Part shown: positions 1 through 9,666 of the stretch, piece by piece
Position numbering within the stretch: position 1 is the first letter of the stretch
How the letters are laid out: each line of letters begins with the position of its first letter
Assembly (NCBI GenBank): GCA_947168485.1
Contig: CAMVLZ010000011.1
Coordinates: 1 to 40,407, forward strand
Reading direction: 5' to 3'
Length of the DNA: 40,407 bases
From: an uncultured Bacillota bacterium
GTDB taxonomy: Bacteria; Bacillota_I; Bacilli_A; RF39; UBA660
The notes under the pieces: generated by a model
What the model was told of the DNA's origin: nothing
What the model saw: the letters and a program-made list of their open reading frames with translations, nothing else
Database searches by the model: none
Made by a program: the position numbers and the translations under genes

Positions 1-25
1 ATTTCTTCATTATATATCACCTTAA

Positions 26-1066
26 TTATAATTTTTCTTCATATAACATTTGCTTTTTAGATAAAACAAAATGATCAGTTTCATGAATTATAATTCCACC
101 ACAAGATCTACATTTAGTACTCATCGCATCATTTAACTCATGTCCACAATTAGGACATTTAGTAGTAACTTTAGTAATATTTCTAACAAAAGTCATCTTA
201 TAAACATATTTCATATATTTACTGAAATATCCTTTAATATGTTCTTCTTTTCCATCTATTTGTTGAACAAGATAATCTACACAAGTAACTTCCATAACAA
301 CAGTAACTTGTTCTATATTATTAGCTCTAGAAATATCAGTAACAGTCATTCTATTAAATTTAATATCTTCCATAACATTTCTTTGTTTCATCATAATCAT
401 AGTTTCAATTTGCATTTGATAAGTATTAAATAACTCATCTGTTAATATATTCCTAACAGGTTCAATATTATTTTGAGACCAAGCTAATTGAATATCTTTA
501 TATATATTAAATAATTCATCTTGTAACTCTTGAGTATTAAAACTAGAATATTTACTTTTAGCAAATAATTTATTAATTTTTTTATCTCTTTGTCTTCTAG
601 CATGAATATCACTAGTTAAATATTCTAAAAAATATACAAAAACACCAACAAATAAAAGACCATAAATAATTAATGCAACTACATCTAAAAGGAAATATCC
701 CGCAACTAATGCTCCAATAGAGTATAAAATCATAAATAATAATACTGTTCTAGAAGGACTATTTTTATAAACAGTAATAAGAAATGCAATAAAAGCAAAA
801 GATAAAATCATAAGAACTATAAATCCTAGTTGCTCACCAGTTAATTCAACATTAGAATCAGAACCGGAACCAGAACCATAACTAGAATCATGACTACTCC
901 AACTATAATCAGATCCAGAACTACCCCAATCAGAACTAGAACTAGAACCACCACCCCAACTACTATCAAAACCAGAATCAGCTATAACCGGTTTTGATAC
1001 AAAAAATCCAAATGAAAGGATTAAACTCACCAAAAATACACTAATATACTTAAATACTCTATTCAT
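26..1066 (-). CDS. Tim44-like membrane protein with C-terminal zinc ribbon
   Basis: 346 aa. An N-terminal signal peptide or anchor (about residues 1-29) is followed by a Gly/Ser/Asp-rich low-complexity stretch (about 30-75), then hydrophobic segments between about 80 and 147. The soluble part (about 163-300) resembles the Tim44-like domain found in bacterial 'zinc-ribbon transport' proteins. The C-terminus carries a CPNCG...CRSCGG zinc ribbon. The start has a good minus-strand SD (AGGAGA). The family is of unknown function in bacteria; a role in envelope protein handling is inference. It diverges from uvrB. Downstream sequence lies outside the window. Confidence 0.75.
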   Translation of the reverse strand: MNRVFKYISVFLVSLILSFGFFVSKPVIADSGFDSSWGGGSSSSSDWGSSGSDYSWSSHDSSYGSGSGSDSNVELTGEQLGFIVLMILSFAFIAFLITVYKNSPSRTVLLFMILYSIGALVAGYFLLDVVALIIYGLLFVGVFVYFLEYLTSDIHARRQRDKKINKLFAKSKYSSFNTQELQDELFNIYKDIQLAWSQNNIEPVRNILTDELFNTYQMQIETMIMMKQRNVMEDIKFNRMTVTDISRANNIEQVTVVMEVTCVDYLVQQIDGKEEHIKGYFSKYMKYVYKMTFVRNITKVTTKCPNCGHELNDAMSTKCRSCGGIIIHETDHFVLSKKQMLYEEKL

Positions 1067-1133
1067 TATTATTCTCCTATAATAATATAGTATAAAAAAT
1101 ATATTTAATAATCAAGTTAATAAGAAACAATTA

Positions 1134-1142
1134 TGTTATAAT
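1134..1142 (+). promoter_or_regulatory. Extended -10 promoter of uvrB
   Basis: TGTTATAAT is a perfect extended -10 element. No convincing -35 is seen. The predicted transcript start near 1149 leaves a leader of about 16 nt holding only the SD (GGAAGGAG). Confidence 0.65.
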
Positions 1143-1164
1143 AACAACGGAAGGAGTCAATATT

Positions 1165-3120
1165 ATGTCTAATTTCAAACTAGTAAGTAACTTTAAACCT
1201 TCAGGAGATCAACCTAAAGCAATAGATGAATTAGTAAAAGGTTTAAATGAAGGTAAACATGAGCAAGTACTATTAGGCGCTACAGGTACTGGAAAAACTT
1301 TTACTATTGCGAATGTTATAGAAAAAGTAAATAAACCAACATTAGTATTGGCTCATAATAAAACATTAGCTGGACAATTATATTCAGAGTTTAAAGAATT
1401 ATTTCCAGAAAACCATGTAGAGTATTTTGTATCATACTATGATTATTATCAACCAGAAGCATATGTACCTTCAACTGATACATATATTGAAAAAGACTCA
1501 TCTATAAACGATGAAATAGATGAACTTCGTCATGCCGCAACATCAGCTTTAATTTCTAATAGAGATACTATAGTAGTCGCATCAGTATCTTGTATATATG
1601 GTATTGGAGAAGTAGATGAATATAAAAGTAAAATGTTAACTCTATCTCTAAATCAAACAATCGATAGAAATGATGTCATGAAAAAGTTAATAGATATGTT
1701 ATATGAAAGAAATGACTTAGATTTTAAAAGAGGTACATTTAGAGTAAGAGGAGATACTTTAGAAATAATACCAGTAAATCAAAATGAAACAGGATATAGA
1801 ATAGAATTCTTTGATGATGAAATAGATAGAATTTCAGAAATAGATACTCTAACAGGAGCAATAAAACAAAATAAGAAAAATCTTTCAATTTTTCCCGCAA
1901 GTCACTATGTAGTAAGTGATGAAAACTTAGAAAAAGGAATTGAAAGAATTAAAAAAGAATTAGCATCTAGATTAGAAGAGTTAAAAGAAAATAATAAATT
2001 ATTAGCAGCAGAACGTCTAGAACAAAGAACTAACTATGATTTAGAAATGTTACAAGAAACAGGATTCTGTTCAGGAATAGAAAACTATTCAGCCCCAATG
2101 GCTGGAAGAAAACCAGGAGAAACTCCAACTACATTGATGGATTTCTTCCCAGATGATTATTTATTAGTAGTTGATGAATCACATGTTACACTTCCTCAAG
2201 TAAGAGGTATGTACAATGGAGACCGTTCAAGAAAAATGAATCTAGTTGAATATGGATTTAGATTACCTAGTGCTCTAGATAATAGACCATTAAAATATGA
2301 TGAATTTGAGTCTAAAATAAATCAAGCAATCTATATTTCAGCAACTCCAGGTGATTTAGAATTAGAACATACTAATAACAAATTTGTAGAACAAATAATT
2401 AGGCCAACTGGATTATTAGATCCAACAATAGAAGTAAGAAAAACTGATGGTCAAATAGATGATTTAGTAGGAGAGATAAGATCTCGTCAAGAAAAGAATG
2501 AAAGAGTATTAGTAACTACTTTAACTATAAGAATGGCTGAAGAATTAACAAATTACTTAAAAGAATTAAATATAAAAGTAGCATACCTACATACAGAAGT
2601 AAAAACATTAGAACGTCTTCAAATAATACATGACCTAAGAGAAGGTAAATATGATGTAGTAGTAGGAATTAACTTATTAAGAGAAGGAATAGATATTCCA
2701 GAAGTATCATTAATTGCTATATTAGATGCGGATAAAGAAGGATTCTTAAGAAGTTCAAGAAGTTTAATTCAAACTATCGGTAGATGTGCAAGAAACGCTA
2801 ACGGACATGTCATAATGTATGGAGATAAAATAACTGACTCTATGGATGAAGCTATTAAAGAAACAGAAAGACGTCGTTCAATTCAAGAAAAATATAATGA
2901 AGAACATAATATAACTCCAAAGACTATAAAGAAAGAAATTAGAGAAGTAATCTCTAATATTGCAGGAGGAAAAACTCATAAATCTAAACAAGAAAAAGTT
3001 GATATGAAAAATAATATTGAAGATTTAGAAAGAGAAATGAAAGAAGCAGCAAAGAATTTAGACTTCGAAAGAGCTATGGAATTAAGAGATATTATCTTCG
3101 AAATAAAAGCATCATTATAA
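1165..3120 (+). CDS. uvrB: Excinuclease ABC subunit B
   Basis: 651 aa, normal length. UvrB is the DNA helicase-like subunit of nucleotide excision repair: it receives damaged DNA from UvrA, verifies the lesion and recruits UvrC. Walker A GATGTGKT lies at residues 38-45. The Tyr-rich damage-probing beta-hairpin ([12 protein letters not shown]) is at about 91-102, the DESH box and helicase motifs are present, and a C-terminal UVR motif (about 613-648) binds UvrC. The start is set by the SD GGAAGGAG. uvrA follows nearby but is separated by a minus-strand gene, so the two are not one operon here. No LexA-type operator was recognised. Confidence 0.97.
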   Translation: MSNFKLVSNFKPSGDQPKAIDELVKGLNEGKHEQVLLGATGTGKTFTIANVIEKVNKPTLVLAHNKTLAGQLYSEFKELFPENHVEYFVSYYDYYQPEAYVPSTDTYIEKDSSINDEIDELRHAATSALISNRDTIVVASVSCIYGIGEVDEYKSKMLTLSLNQTIDRNDVMKKLIDMLYERNDLDFKRGTFRVRGDTLEIIPVNQNETGYRIEFFDDEIDRISEIDTLTGAIKQNKKNLSIFPASHYVVSDENLEKGIERIKKELASRLEELKENNKLLAAERLEQRTNYDLEMLQETGFCSGIENYSAPMAGRKPGETPTTLMDFFPDDYLLVVDESHVTLPQVRGMYNGDRSRKMNLVEYGFRLPSALDNRPLKYDEFESKINQAIYISATPGDLELEHTNNKFVEQIIRPTGLLDPTIEVRKTDGQIDDLVGEIRSRQEKNERVLVTTLTIRMAEELTNYLKELNIKVAYLHTEVKTLERLQIIHDLREGKYDVVVGINLLREGIDIPEVSLIAILDADKEGFLRSSRSLIQTIGRCARNANGHVIMYGDKITDSMDEAIKETERRRSIQEKYNEEHNITPKTIKKEIREVISNIAGGKTHKSKQEKVDMKNNIEDLEREMKEAAKNLDFERAMELRDIIFEIKASL

Positions 3121-3124
3121 AATA

Positions 3125-3149
3125 AAAACTGCCATTAAGGCAGTTTTTT
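3125..3149. terminator. Bidirectional terminator between uvrB and the DUF805 gene
   Basis: AAAACTGCC / GGCAGTTTT form a perfect 9-bp stem with a 5-nt loop (ATTAA), with A-run and T-run on either side. It can end both convergent transcripts. Confidence 0.85.
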
Positions 3150-3513
3150 AATAATCATTTCCTTCATCAACACTAGGTGAGCAATAGAATACAAGTAAAA
3201 TTATACCACCAACTATTGGAACGAAACATAATAAATATAACCATCCAGATTTGTTGATATCATGTAGTCTTCTAACACACATAGCAATACTTGGTACTAA
3301 AATTACTAAAGAAAGTACTGCAGATATAAGAGTAGTAGTAGAAGTTTGAGCATTAGGATCAAGACCTCTAGAAGAATCAATAATTCCACCAATCATTCCG
3401 CATATAAAAGCAATTATAAATAAACCTAGTATAGTAAGCCAAAAAGTTTTTCTAGAAGTACGTCCAGTAAATGTAGCATACTTTCCAAAAAATTCTTTAA
3501 CCGCACTAATCAT
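3148..3513 (-). CDS. DUF805 family membrane protein
   Basis: 121 aa. The N-terminus (KEFFGKYATFTGRTSRKTFW) has the F-x-GR-x-(S/R)R-x-xFW signature of DUF805/YhaH-like proteins. Three to four hydrophobic segments follow, including a C-terminal helix preceding the family's short polar tail. The CVRRLHDINKSGW segment is also typical. The function of the family is unknown. It converges on uvrB through a shared terminator and has its own promoter and an SD (AAAGGAGA). Confidence 0.85.
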   Translation of the reverse strand: MISAVKEFFGKYATFTGRTSRKTFWLTILGLFIIAFICGMIGGIIDSSRGLDPNAQTSTTTLISAVLSLVILVPSIAMCVRRLHDINKSGWLYLLCFVPIVGGIILLVFYCSPSVDEGNDY

Positions 3514-3539
3514 ATAAAGTATCTCCTTTCTTATATTCT

Positions 3540-3545
3540 ATTATA
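3540..3545 (-). promoter_or_regulatory. -10 box of the DUF805 gene
   Basis: On the minus strand this reads TATAAT, 26 nt upstream of the start codon. No clear -35 is seen at 16-18 nt. Confidence 0.45.
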
Positions 3546-3586
3546 TGAAAAAAATACTTGTTTTAAAAGACAAATCTAATAATCTT

Positions 3587-3595
3587 TGATATAAT
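3587..3595 (+). promoter_or_regulatory. Extended -10 promoter of the uvrA operon
   Basis: TGATATAAT precedes the SD CTAGGTGAT (3601-3609). The predicted transcript start lies at or just before the SD, so the leader would be only about 12 nt. Confidence 0.65.
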
Positions 3596-3613
3596 ATCTG
3601 CTAGGTGATTTCT

Positions 3614-6427
3614 ATGGATAAAATTATAATTAAAGGTGCAAGAGAAAACAATTTAAAAAATATTGATATTGAACTACCTAAAAATAAAATGATTGTAATG
3701 ACAGGTTTATCAGGTTCTGGTAAATCTTCTTTAGCATTTGATACTATTTATGCTGAAGGAGAAAGAAGATATGTTGAGTCTCTTTCTGCTTATGCTAGAC
3801 AATTTTTAGGTAACTCAAATAAACCAGATGTTGATTCTATAGAAGGATTATCACCAGCTATAAGTATAGATCAAAAAACTACATCAAATAATCCTCGTTC
3901 TACAGTAGGAACTGTAACAGAAATATATGATTATTTGAGACTATTATTTGCTAGGATTGGAACACCTATTTGCCCTAATCATAAAATTCCTATAACTTCA
4001 CAATCTGTGGAGGAAATGACTAATAAAGTATTAGGTTATGATGAAGGTAGTCGTATTATAGTTTTAGCTCCTGTTATTCATGGAGAAAAGGGGACTCATA
4101 AAGATTTAATAGAAAGATTACAAAAAGATGGTTATGTAAGAATAGAAGTAGATGGAGAAACTAAAGATCTTTCTGAAGATATCAATTTAGAAAAGAATAA
4201 AAAACATAACATATCAGTAGTAATAGATAGATTAGTTATAAAAGAAGGAATTCGTACTCGTCTATTTGAAGCAATAGAACAATCTACTAAATTAGCTTCA
4301 GGTAAAGTAGTTATTAAACTATTAGGAGATAATCCAAAAGAGATAGTAATGTCAGAGTCATTCGCATGTCCTCATTGTGATTTCTCACTACCTGAACTAG
4401 AACCAAGACTATTTAGTTTTAATGCCCCTTATGGAGCATGTCCTGATTGTAAAGGTTTAGGTATCAAATTACAAATGGATCCAGACTTAGTTATTCCAGA
4501 TGATTCTTTATCTATTCTAGATGGATGTATCAAACCATACGGTGATGAAGTAGAAAATATCTACTATATGAAATTATTATGTTTATGCAAACACTACAAA
4601 ATAGATACAACTAAACCATTTAAGAAGTTAACTGAAAAAGAAAAGAAATTAATTTATTATGGATCAGATGAACTAATTCATATTAAATATACTACTCGTG
4701 GAGGTAATACTACTGATACATATGATTATTATGAAGGAGTATTAACTAATTTAGAAAGAAGATATATGGAAACTTCTTCTGAATGGATTAGAGATTGGTT
4801 AGAACGATTCATGATTGAAACAGAATGTGACACATGTCATGGAGCAAGACTAAATAAAGATGTTCTTCAAGTAAAAGTAGGTAATAAATCTATATTTGAA
4901 GTAACAAGTATGAGTATAAAAGAGTTGATTAAATTCTTTAAAAATATAAAATTAACAAAAGAACAAGAAAGTATCGCAGGATTACTATTAAAAGAGATTA
5001 ATGATCGCTTAGATTTCTTATCTAATGTAGGATTAGAGTATCTAACTTTAAGTAGAAATGCAGGAACTTTATCAGGAGGAGAAGCACAACGTATAAGATT
5101 AGCTACTCAAATAGGATCTCGTCTTACTGGAGTATTATATGTACTAGATGAACCAAGTATAGGTCTTCATCAAAAAGATAATGAAAAGTTGATTGATTCA
5201 TTACTTAAGATGAGAGACTTAGGAAATACATTAATCGTAGTAGAACATGATGAAGATACTATGAGAGCAAGTGACTACCTAGTAGATATTGGACCGGGTG
5301 CTGGAGATGCTGGTGGAGAAGTAGTAGCTTATGGTACACCAGAAGAGGTATCAAAGAATGAAAATTCTATCACTGGAATGTACTTAAGTGGTAAAAAACG
5401 AATTGAAGTTCCACAAAAGAGAAGAAAAGGCATTAAAAAATATCTAAAAATACGCGGAGCAGAAGAACATAATCTTAAAAATATTGATGTAGATATCCCA
5501 CTAGGAACATTTACTTGTGTAACAGGAGTATCAGGTTCAGGTAAGTCATCTCTTATAACTGAAATACTTTGTAAAGCAATTTCTAAAGAGTTATACCACT
5601 CTAAAGAAAAACCAGGTAAATATAAAAAGATTCTTGGTATGGATAATCTTGATAAGATAGTAGTTATATCACAATCACCAATAGGAAGAACACCAAGATC
5701 AAATCCAGCAACTTATACTGGAGTGTTTGATGATATAAGAACATTATTCACAACAACTAAAGAAGCTAAAATGTTAGGCTTTGAAAAGAATAGATTCTCA
5801 TTCAATGTTAAAGGTGGACGATGTGAAGCATGTCGTGGAGATGGAATTAAAAAGATAGAGATGCATTTCTTACCAGATGTATATGTACCTTGTGAAGTAT
5901 GTCATGGTACTCGTTACAACAAAGAAACATTAAATATTAAATATAAAGGTAAAAATATAGCAGAAGTACTTGATATGAGAGTAACTGAAGCACTTAAGTT
6001 TTTTGAAAATGTACCTAAAATTAAACATAAATTACAAGTTCTTAATGACGTAGGACTAGGTTATATCAAACTAGGACAATCAGCTCCAACACTATCAGGA
6101 GGAGAAGCAGAACGTGTTAAATTAGCTAAAGAACTACAAAAGAAAGCAACAGGTAAAACACTATTTGTACTAGATGAACCTACTACAGGACTACATACTG
6201 ATGATATATCTCGTCTCCTTGCAATTTTACAAAAAATAGTAGATAATAAAGATACAGTAGTAGTTATAGAACACAATCTTGATGTAATCAAAACAGCAGA
6301 CTACATAATTGACTTAGGTCCAGATGGAGGAGATTTAGGAGGACAAATTGTCGCTACAGGTACTCCAGAAGAAATAGCTAAAGTAGAAAAATCATATACT
6401 GGACAATTCCTAAAAAGAATAATATGA
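3614..6427 (+). CDS. uvrA: Excinuclease ABC subunit A
   Basis: 937 aa from ATG 3614. An in-frame GTG at 3605 lies inside the SD and is not the start. UvrA is the dimeric ATPase that finds DNA lesions and loads UvrB. There are two ABC ATPase halves: Walker A GLSGSGKSS near the N-terminus and GVSGSGKSS in the second half, with signature motifs LSGGEAQR and LSGGEAER. Zinc-binding Cys pairs CPHC...CPDC and CEAC...CEVC are intact. It heads an apparent operon with the YvlD-like gene, lgt, yvcK and whiA, with gaps of a few bases or overlaps. Confidence 0.97.
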   Translation: MDKIIIKGARENNLKNIDIELPKNKMIVMTGLSGSGKSSLAFDTIYAEGERRYVESLSAYARQFLGNSNKPDVDSIEGLSPAISIDQKTTSNNPRSTVGTVTEIYDYLRLLFARIGTPICPNHKIPITSQSVEEMTNKVLGYDEGSRIIVLAPVIHGEKGTHKDLIERLQKDGYVRIEVDGETKDLSEDINLEKNKKHNISVVIDRLVIKEGIRTRLFEAIEQSTKLASGKVVIKLLGDNPKEIVMSESFACPHCDFSLPELEPRLFSFNAPYGACPDCKGLGIKLQMDPDLVIPDDSLSILDGCIKPYGDEVENIYYMKLLCLCKHYKIDTTKPFKKLTEKEKKLIYYGSDELIHIKYTTRGGNTTDTYDYYEGVLTNLERRYMETSSEWIRDWLERFMIETECDTCHGARLNKDVLQVKVGNKSIFEVTSMSIKELIKFFKNIKLTKEQESIAGLLLKEINDRLDFLSNVGLEYLTLSRNAGTLSGGEAQRIRLATQIGSRLTGVLYVLDEPSIGLHQKDNEKLIDSLLKMRDLGNTLIVVEHDEDTMRASDYLVDIGPGAGDAGGEVVAYGTPEEVSKNENSITGMYLSGKKRIEVPQKRRKGIKKYLKIRGAEEHNLKNIDVDIPLGTFTCVTGVSGSGKSSLITEILCKAISKELYHSKEKPGKYKKILGMDNLDKIVVISQSPIGRTPRSNPATYTGVFDDIRTLFTTTKEAKMLGFEKNRFSFNVKGGRCEACRGDGIKKIEMHFLPDVYVPCEVCHGTRYNKETLNIKYKGKNIAEVLDMRVTEALKFFENVPKIKHKLQVLNDVGLGYIKLGQSAPTLSGGEAERVKLAKELQKKATGKTLFVLDEPTTGLHTDDISRLLAILQKIVDNKDTVVVIEHNLDVIKTADYIIDLGPDGGDLGGQIVATGTPEEIAKVEKSYTGQFLKRII

Positions 6428-6434
6428 GGTGCAT

Positions 6435-6863
6435 ATGAAACAAAAGAAAAAACAAATCAATAAAACTATTCAATGGTTAATATATATGGCATTATATGTC
6501 GTAATATTAATATTAATAACTAGTTTATTTGATAGTATACATATAGAAGAAAAACACTTAATAATTACATCATTTATTTTATTAGTAATATTAACCATAT
6601 TAAATCAAACAGTAAAACCAATACTAGTAAGATTAACAATACCAATTACTGGTCTAACATTAGGATTATTTTATCCATTTATTAATTTATTTATATTAAA
6701 ATTAGTAGACTGGATTATGGGACCATTCTTTAATATGACTAGTTTTTGGCCAGCTCTATTATTTTCATTACTATTAACAGGAGCAAACCTATTATTAGAA
6801 ATGGTATTTAGAGATACAAAAAAAACATATAAAAAGATGAAAAAGAAAAATAAGAAGGATTAA
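6435..6863 (+). CDS. YvlD-like four-helix membrane protein (phage holin family 4-2 superfamily)
   Basis: 142 aa from ATG 6435; GTG 6429 in the same frame lies within the SD (GAGGTG). Four hydrophobic helices lie at about 13-33, 42-60, 67-90 and 100-122, with a Lys-rich N-terminus and C-terminus. The conserved TVKPILVRLTIPIT and LTLGLFYPFINLFIL region is typical of the PF04020 'phage holin' family (B. subtilis YvlD). Despite the name it is a chromosomal membrane protein of unknown function. Proximity to uvrA and lgt matches the yvlD-hprK-lgt neighbourhood in Bacillus, but hprK is absent here. Confidence 0.8.
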   Translation: MKQKKKQINKTIQWLIYMALYVVILILITSLFDSIHIEEKHLIITSFILLVILTILNQTVKPILVRLTIPITGLTLGLFYPFINLFILKLVDWIMGPFFNMTSFWPALLFSLLLTGANLLLEMVFRDTKKTYKKMKKKNKKD

Positions 6864-6865
6864 CT

Positions 6866-7669
6866 ATGAACAGAGTAGCATTAGATTTAGGAATAATAAA
6901 AATATATTGGTATTCAATATTAGTATTTTTAGGTATAGTTGCTGCCTGTTTTATTATTTATAAAGAATCAAAAAAACAAAAACTAAAAACAGATGACTTA
7001 ATAGATCTACTATTCTATGGATTAATATTTGGTATCATAGGAGCAAGACTTTACTATGTATTATTTAATTTAAATTATTATTTATCTAATCCATTAGAAA
7101 TAATAGCTGTATGGAATGGAGGACTCGCAATCCATGGAGGTCTATTAACAGGATTATTAGTATCAATAATTTATTGTAAAAAGAAAAATATAAATCTAAT
7201 TAAAATGTTAGATATTGTAGTAGTAGGAGTAATAATAGCTCAATGTATTGGTAGATGGGGAAACTTCTTTAATGGAGAAGCCTTTGGTCCAGTAACTACT
7301 CTAAATCATTTAAAAAGTTTATTAATACCTAACTTTATAATAGAAGGTATGTATATAGATGGAGCATACCATATACCTACATTCTTATATGAGTCTATTT
7401 GGTGTTTTCTAGGATTTATTATAATGATACTAATAAGAAAGATAAAAAAACTAAAAGTAGGAACACTAACTAGTTTTTATCTTATATGGTATGGAATAGA
7501 AAGATTATTTGTAGAAAGCTTAAGAACAGACTCACTTATGTTTTTCAATATAAAAATTGCTCAAGTAATTTCAATAATATTTATAATTTCAGGAATAATA
7601 TTATTAATATATTCAATTAAGAAAAATAATAATTATTTAAAAACAAAATTACAAATAGAAAGAAAGTGA
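6866..7669 (+). CDS. lgt: Prolipoprotein diacylglyceryl transferase
   Basis: 267 aa polytopic membrane enzyme that transfers diacylglycerol from phosphatidylglycerol to the lipobox cysteine of prolipoproteins. Family signatures visible are GARLYYV, the GGLAIHGGL segment with the essential His, and GRWGNFFNGEAFG. About seven membrane helices can be traced. It starts 3 bases after the preceding stop, so translational coupling is likely. Confidence 0.96.
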   Translation: MNRVALDLGIIKIYWYSILVFLGIVAACFIIYKESKKQKLKTDDLIDLLFYGLIFGIIGARLYYVLFNLNYYLSNPLEIIAVWNGGLAIHGGLLTGLLVSIIYCKKKNINLIKMLDIVVVGVIIAQCIGRWGNFFNGEAFGPVTTLNHLKSLLIPNFIIEGMYIDGAYHIPTFLYESIWCFLGFIIMILIRKIKKLKVGTLTSFYLIWYGIERLFVESLRTDSLMFFNIKIAQVISIIFIISGIILLIYSIKKNNNYLKTKLQIERK

Positions 7670-7673
7670 TATT

Positions 7674-8627
7674 ATGGATAATAAAAAAGTAGTGGTATTA
7701 GGAGGAGGAACTGGTCTATCTTATTTACTAAAAGGATTAAAGAAGTTTCCAGTTGATATTACCGCAGTAATAACAGTATCTGATAATGGTAGATCAACAG
7801 GTAAATTAAGAGAAGAATTCAACATACCTGCTGTAGGAGATATCCGTCATGTTATAACTGCTTTATCAGAGATAGATCCAACTATTATAGATATGATGTC
7901 CTATAGATTTAAGACTTATTCTGATTTAGATGGTCATGCTGTAGGTAACTTAATACTAACAGCTCTATTAGAACAAACTGGTTCTCTTCGTGAAGCAATA
8001 AAAGCTTTATCAACATTACTAGATGTTAAAGCAACTGTTCTTCCAATTTCAGAAGATAATTTAACTTTAATGGCAGAAGACGATAAAGGAAATATTGTTG
8101 AAGGAGAAGAACAAATATCTGAAGCAAATATGAAAATAAAAAGAATCTTCTATAAAGAAGATGCTAGAGTATCACAAGATGTAATTAAAGCTATAAATGA
8201 AGCAGATTTAATAGTACTAAGTATGGGTAGTTTATATACATCTATTCTTCCTAATGTAATATGTAAAGAAGTACAATTAGCGATTGCAGACTCTCATGCC
8301 AAAATAGTATATGCATGTAATGTAGTAACACAACCAGGAGAAACAGATAATTATACAGTATCTGATCATATTAAAGCTATTAATAGACATCTAAAAGAAA
8401 GAAAAGTAGATGCTGTAATCGCAGCTAATAGTAAAATGAATAAAGAAATAGTAGAAAACTATTCTAAATTAGAAAATAAAGAACCAGTAGTAATAGATTA
8501 TAAAGAATTAGAAAAGTTAGGAGTAGAACTAATAGAAGATGACTTAATTATTTTAGAAGATAATTATCTAAGACATGATTCTATGAGATTAAGTTTTCTA
8601 ATATATAGTTATCTAATGAAAAGATAA
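7674..8627 (+). CDS. yvcK: YvcK/GlmR-family gluconeogenesis factor
   Basis: 317 aa. The N-terminal nucleotide-binding loop VVLGGGTGLSYLLKGLK, then SDNGRSTGKLR and GDIRH, identify the YvcK/CofD-like family. In B. subtilis YvcK (GlmR) binds UDP-GlcNAc and stimulates GlmS, linking carbon metabolism to cell-wall precursor supply. The stop codon overlaps the whiA start (TAATG). The usual upstream partner rapZ/yvcJ is missing; lgt sits directly before it. Confidence 0.93.
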   Translation: MDNKKVVVLGGGTGLSYLLKGLKKFPVDITAVITVSDNGRSTGKLREEFNIPAVGDIRHVITALSEIDPTIIDMMSYRFKTYSDLDGHAVGNLILTALLEQTGSLREAIKALSTLLDVKATVLPISEDNLTLMAEDDKGNIVEGEEQISEANMKIKRIFYKEDARVSQDVIKAINEADLIVLSMGSLYTSILPNVICKEVQLAIADSHAKIVYACNVVTQPGETDNYTVSDHIKAINRHLKERKVDAVIAANSKMNKEIVENYSKLENKEPVVIDYKELEKLGVELIEDDLIILEDNYLRHDSMRLSFLIYSYLMKR

Positions 8628-9592
8628 TGTCATATACAACTACTATAAAAGATGAAATAGCTTTATCTAATGAAGAAATACAAAAACCAGAAATAATTGC
8701 AGAAACTTGTGGTTTTATAAGAAATAATAATACTATTACTAAAGGTAAAATAATATTAACTAATGAAAATATAAATATAATTAATAGAATAACTAACCAC
8801 ATGAAGATTCTATATCATAAGAATGTACAAAGAGATGTAATTGAGAATCTAAATTTCTCAAAGAAAGAGTTATATCAAATAACTATTGATGATGAAGATA
8901 ATGAGATATTAAAAGATTTAGGTATTTTGGATGAAAATAATAACTATTTAGATAATCCACCATCTTATATACTAGATGATATGGAAACAATAAAAGCTTA
9001 TTTAAAAGGAGTATTTTTAACTACAGGTAGTATTAATGATCCTAAGACTTCTAGATATCATATGGAATTATTGATATCTGAGCCTAATGAAGCAATATTT
9101 GTTCAAAGATTATTAAATACATATGAGTTAAATGCTAAAATATTAAATAGAGAAAAAGGATATATGATCTATTTAAAAGAAGCAGAAAAAATAAGTGATT
9201 TTATCAAAATACTAGGAGCAAATAAAGCAGTACTTTATTATGAAGATATTAGAATCTATCGTGATGAAAAAAATATGACTAATAGACTTAATAATTGTGA
9301 ACAAGCAAATACTGATAAGATTATAGAGACAGCATCAAAACAATTAAAAGATATTGAGTTATTAGAAGAAACAGCTTCATTATCTCTTTTAGATGATAAA
9401 TGTATGATAGTTGTTGAATATAGAAAAAAATATCCTGAAGCATCTCTTAAAGAGTTAGCTGATATAATATCAGAAGAAACTAATAAAAAGATTACAAAGT
9501 CAGGACTAAATCATAGATTAAGAAAAATAAAAGACTTAGCTGATAGAATTAGAAAAAATCAAAAAAAAGAAAATATGTCTACTAATATGTAA
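8627..9592 (+). CDS. whiA: DNA-binding protein WhiA
   Basis: 321 aa. An N-terminal WhiA/LAGLIDADG-like region includes the family motif near residues 125-140 (FLTTGSINDPKTSRYHMEL). A C-terminal HTH (LKELADIISEETNKKITKSG...) matches the WhiA HTH domain. WhiA is needed for sporulation in actinomycetes and affects division and chromosome segregation in Bacillus; here a division or regulatory role is most likely (inference). It overlaps yvcK by 1 nt and ends the operon at a strong terminator. Confidence 0.93.
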   Translation: MSYTTTIKDEIALSNEEIQKPEIIAETCGFIRNNNTITKGKIILTNENINIINRITNHMKILYHKNVQRDVIENLNFSKKELYQITIDDEDNEILKDLGILDENNNYLDNPPSYILDDMETIKAYLKGVFLTTGSINDPKTSRYHMELLISEPNEAIFVQRLLNTYELNAKILNREKGYMIYLKEAEKISDFIKILGANKAVLYYEDIRIYRDEKNMTNRLNNCEQANTDKIIETASKQLKDIELLEETASLSLLDDKCMIVVEYRKKYPEASLKELADIISEETNKKITKSGLNHRLRKIKDLADRIRKNQKKENMSTNM

Positions 9593-9626
9593 ACTACTTT
9601 TTAAACCTAAAAAGTAGTTTATTTTT
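9591..9626 (+). terminator. Intrinsic terminator after whiA
   Basis: A perfect 12-bp stem (AAACTACTTTTT / AAAAAGTAGTTT, 9591-9602 with 9609-9620) with a 6-nt loop is followed by ATTTTT. It begins inside the whiA stop codon. Confidence 0.9.
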
Positions 9627-9627
9627 A

Positions 9628-9636
9628 TGTTATAAT
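9628..9636 (+). promoter_or_regulatory. Extended -10 promoter of the TGS/kinase gene
   Basis: TGTTATAAT starts two bases after the T-run of the whiA terminator. The leader would be about 24 nt. Confidence 0.65.
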
Positions 9637-9666
9637 CATTATACGAAGTAAAAGGTGGTTGATAAT

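Noticed and set aside
140-433. 97-aa open frame opposite the Tim44-like gene
   Set aside because: It is a shadow of the minus-strand gene, with Asn/Ile/Ser-rich low-complexity composition and no SD. Other long frames opposite uvrA, pgk, rplB, rpsE, rplO, map and rplQ were left out for the same reason.
3605-3613. GTG 3605 as the uvrA start
   Set aside because: It lies inside the SD (CTAGGTGAT); ATG 3614 has the correct spacing and gives the usual UvrA N-terminus.
6435-6863. Prophage holin
   Set aside because: The holin-family name applies, but it sits in a housekeeping operon with no other phage genes; the YvlD-like chromosomal form fits better.
9655-9666. GTG 9655 as start of the TGS/kinase gene
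   Set aside because: It overlaps the AAAGGTGGT ribosome binding site; ATG 9667 is properly spaced.
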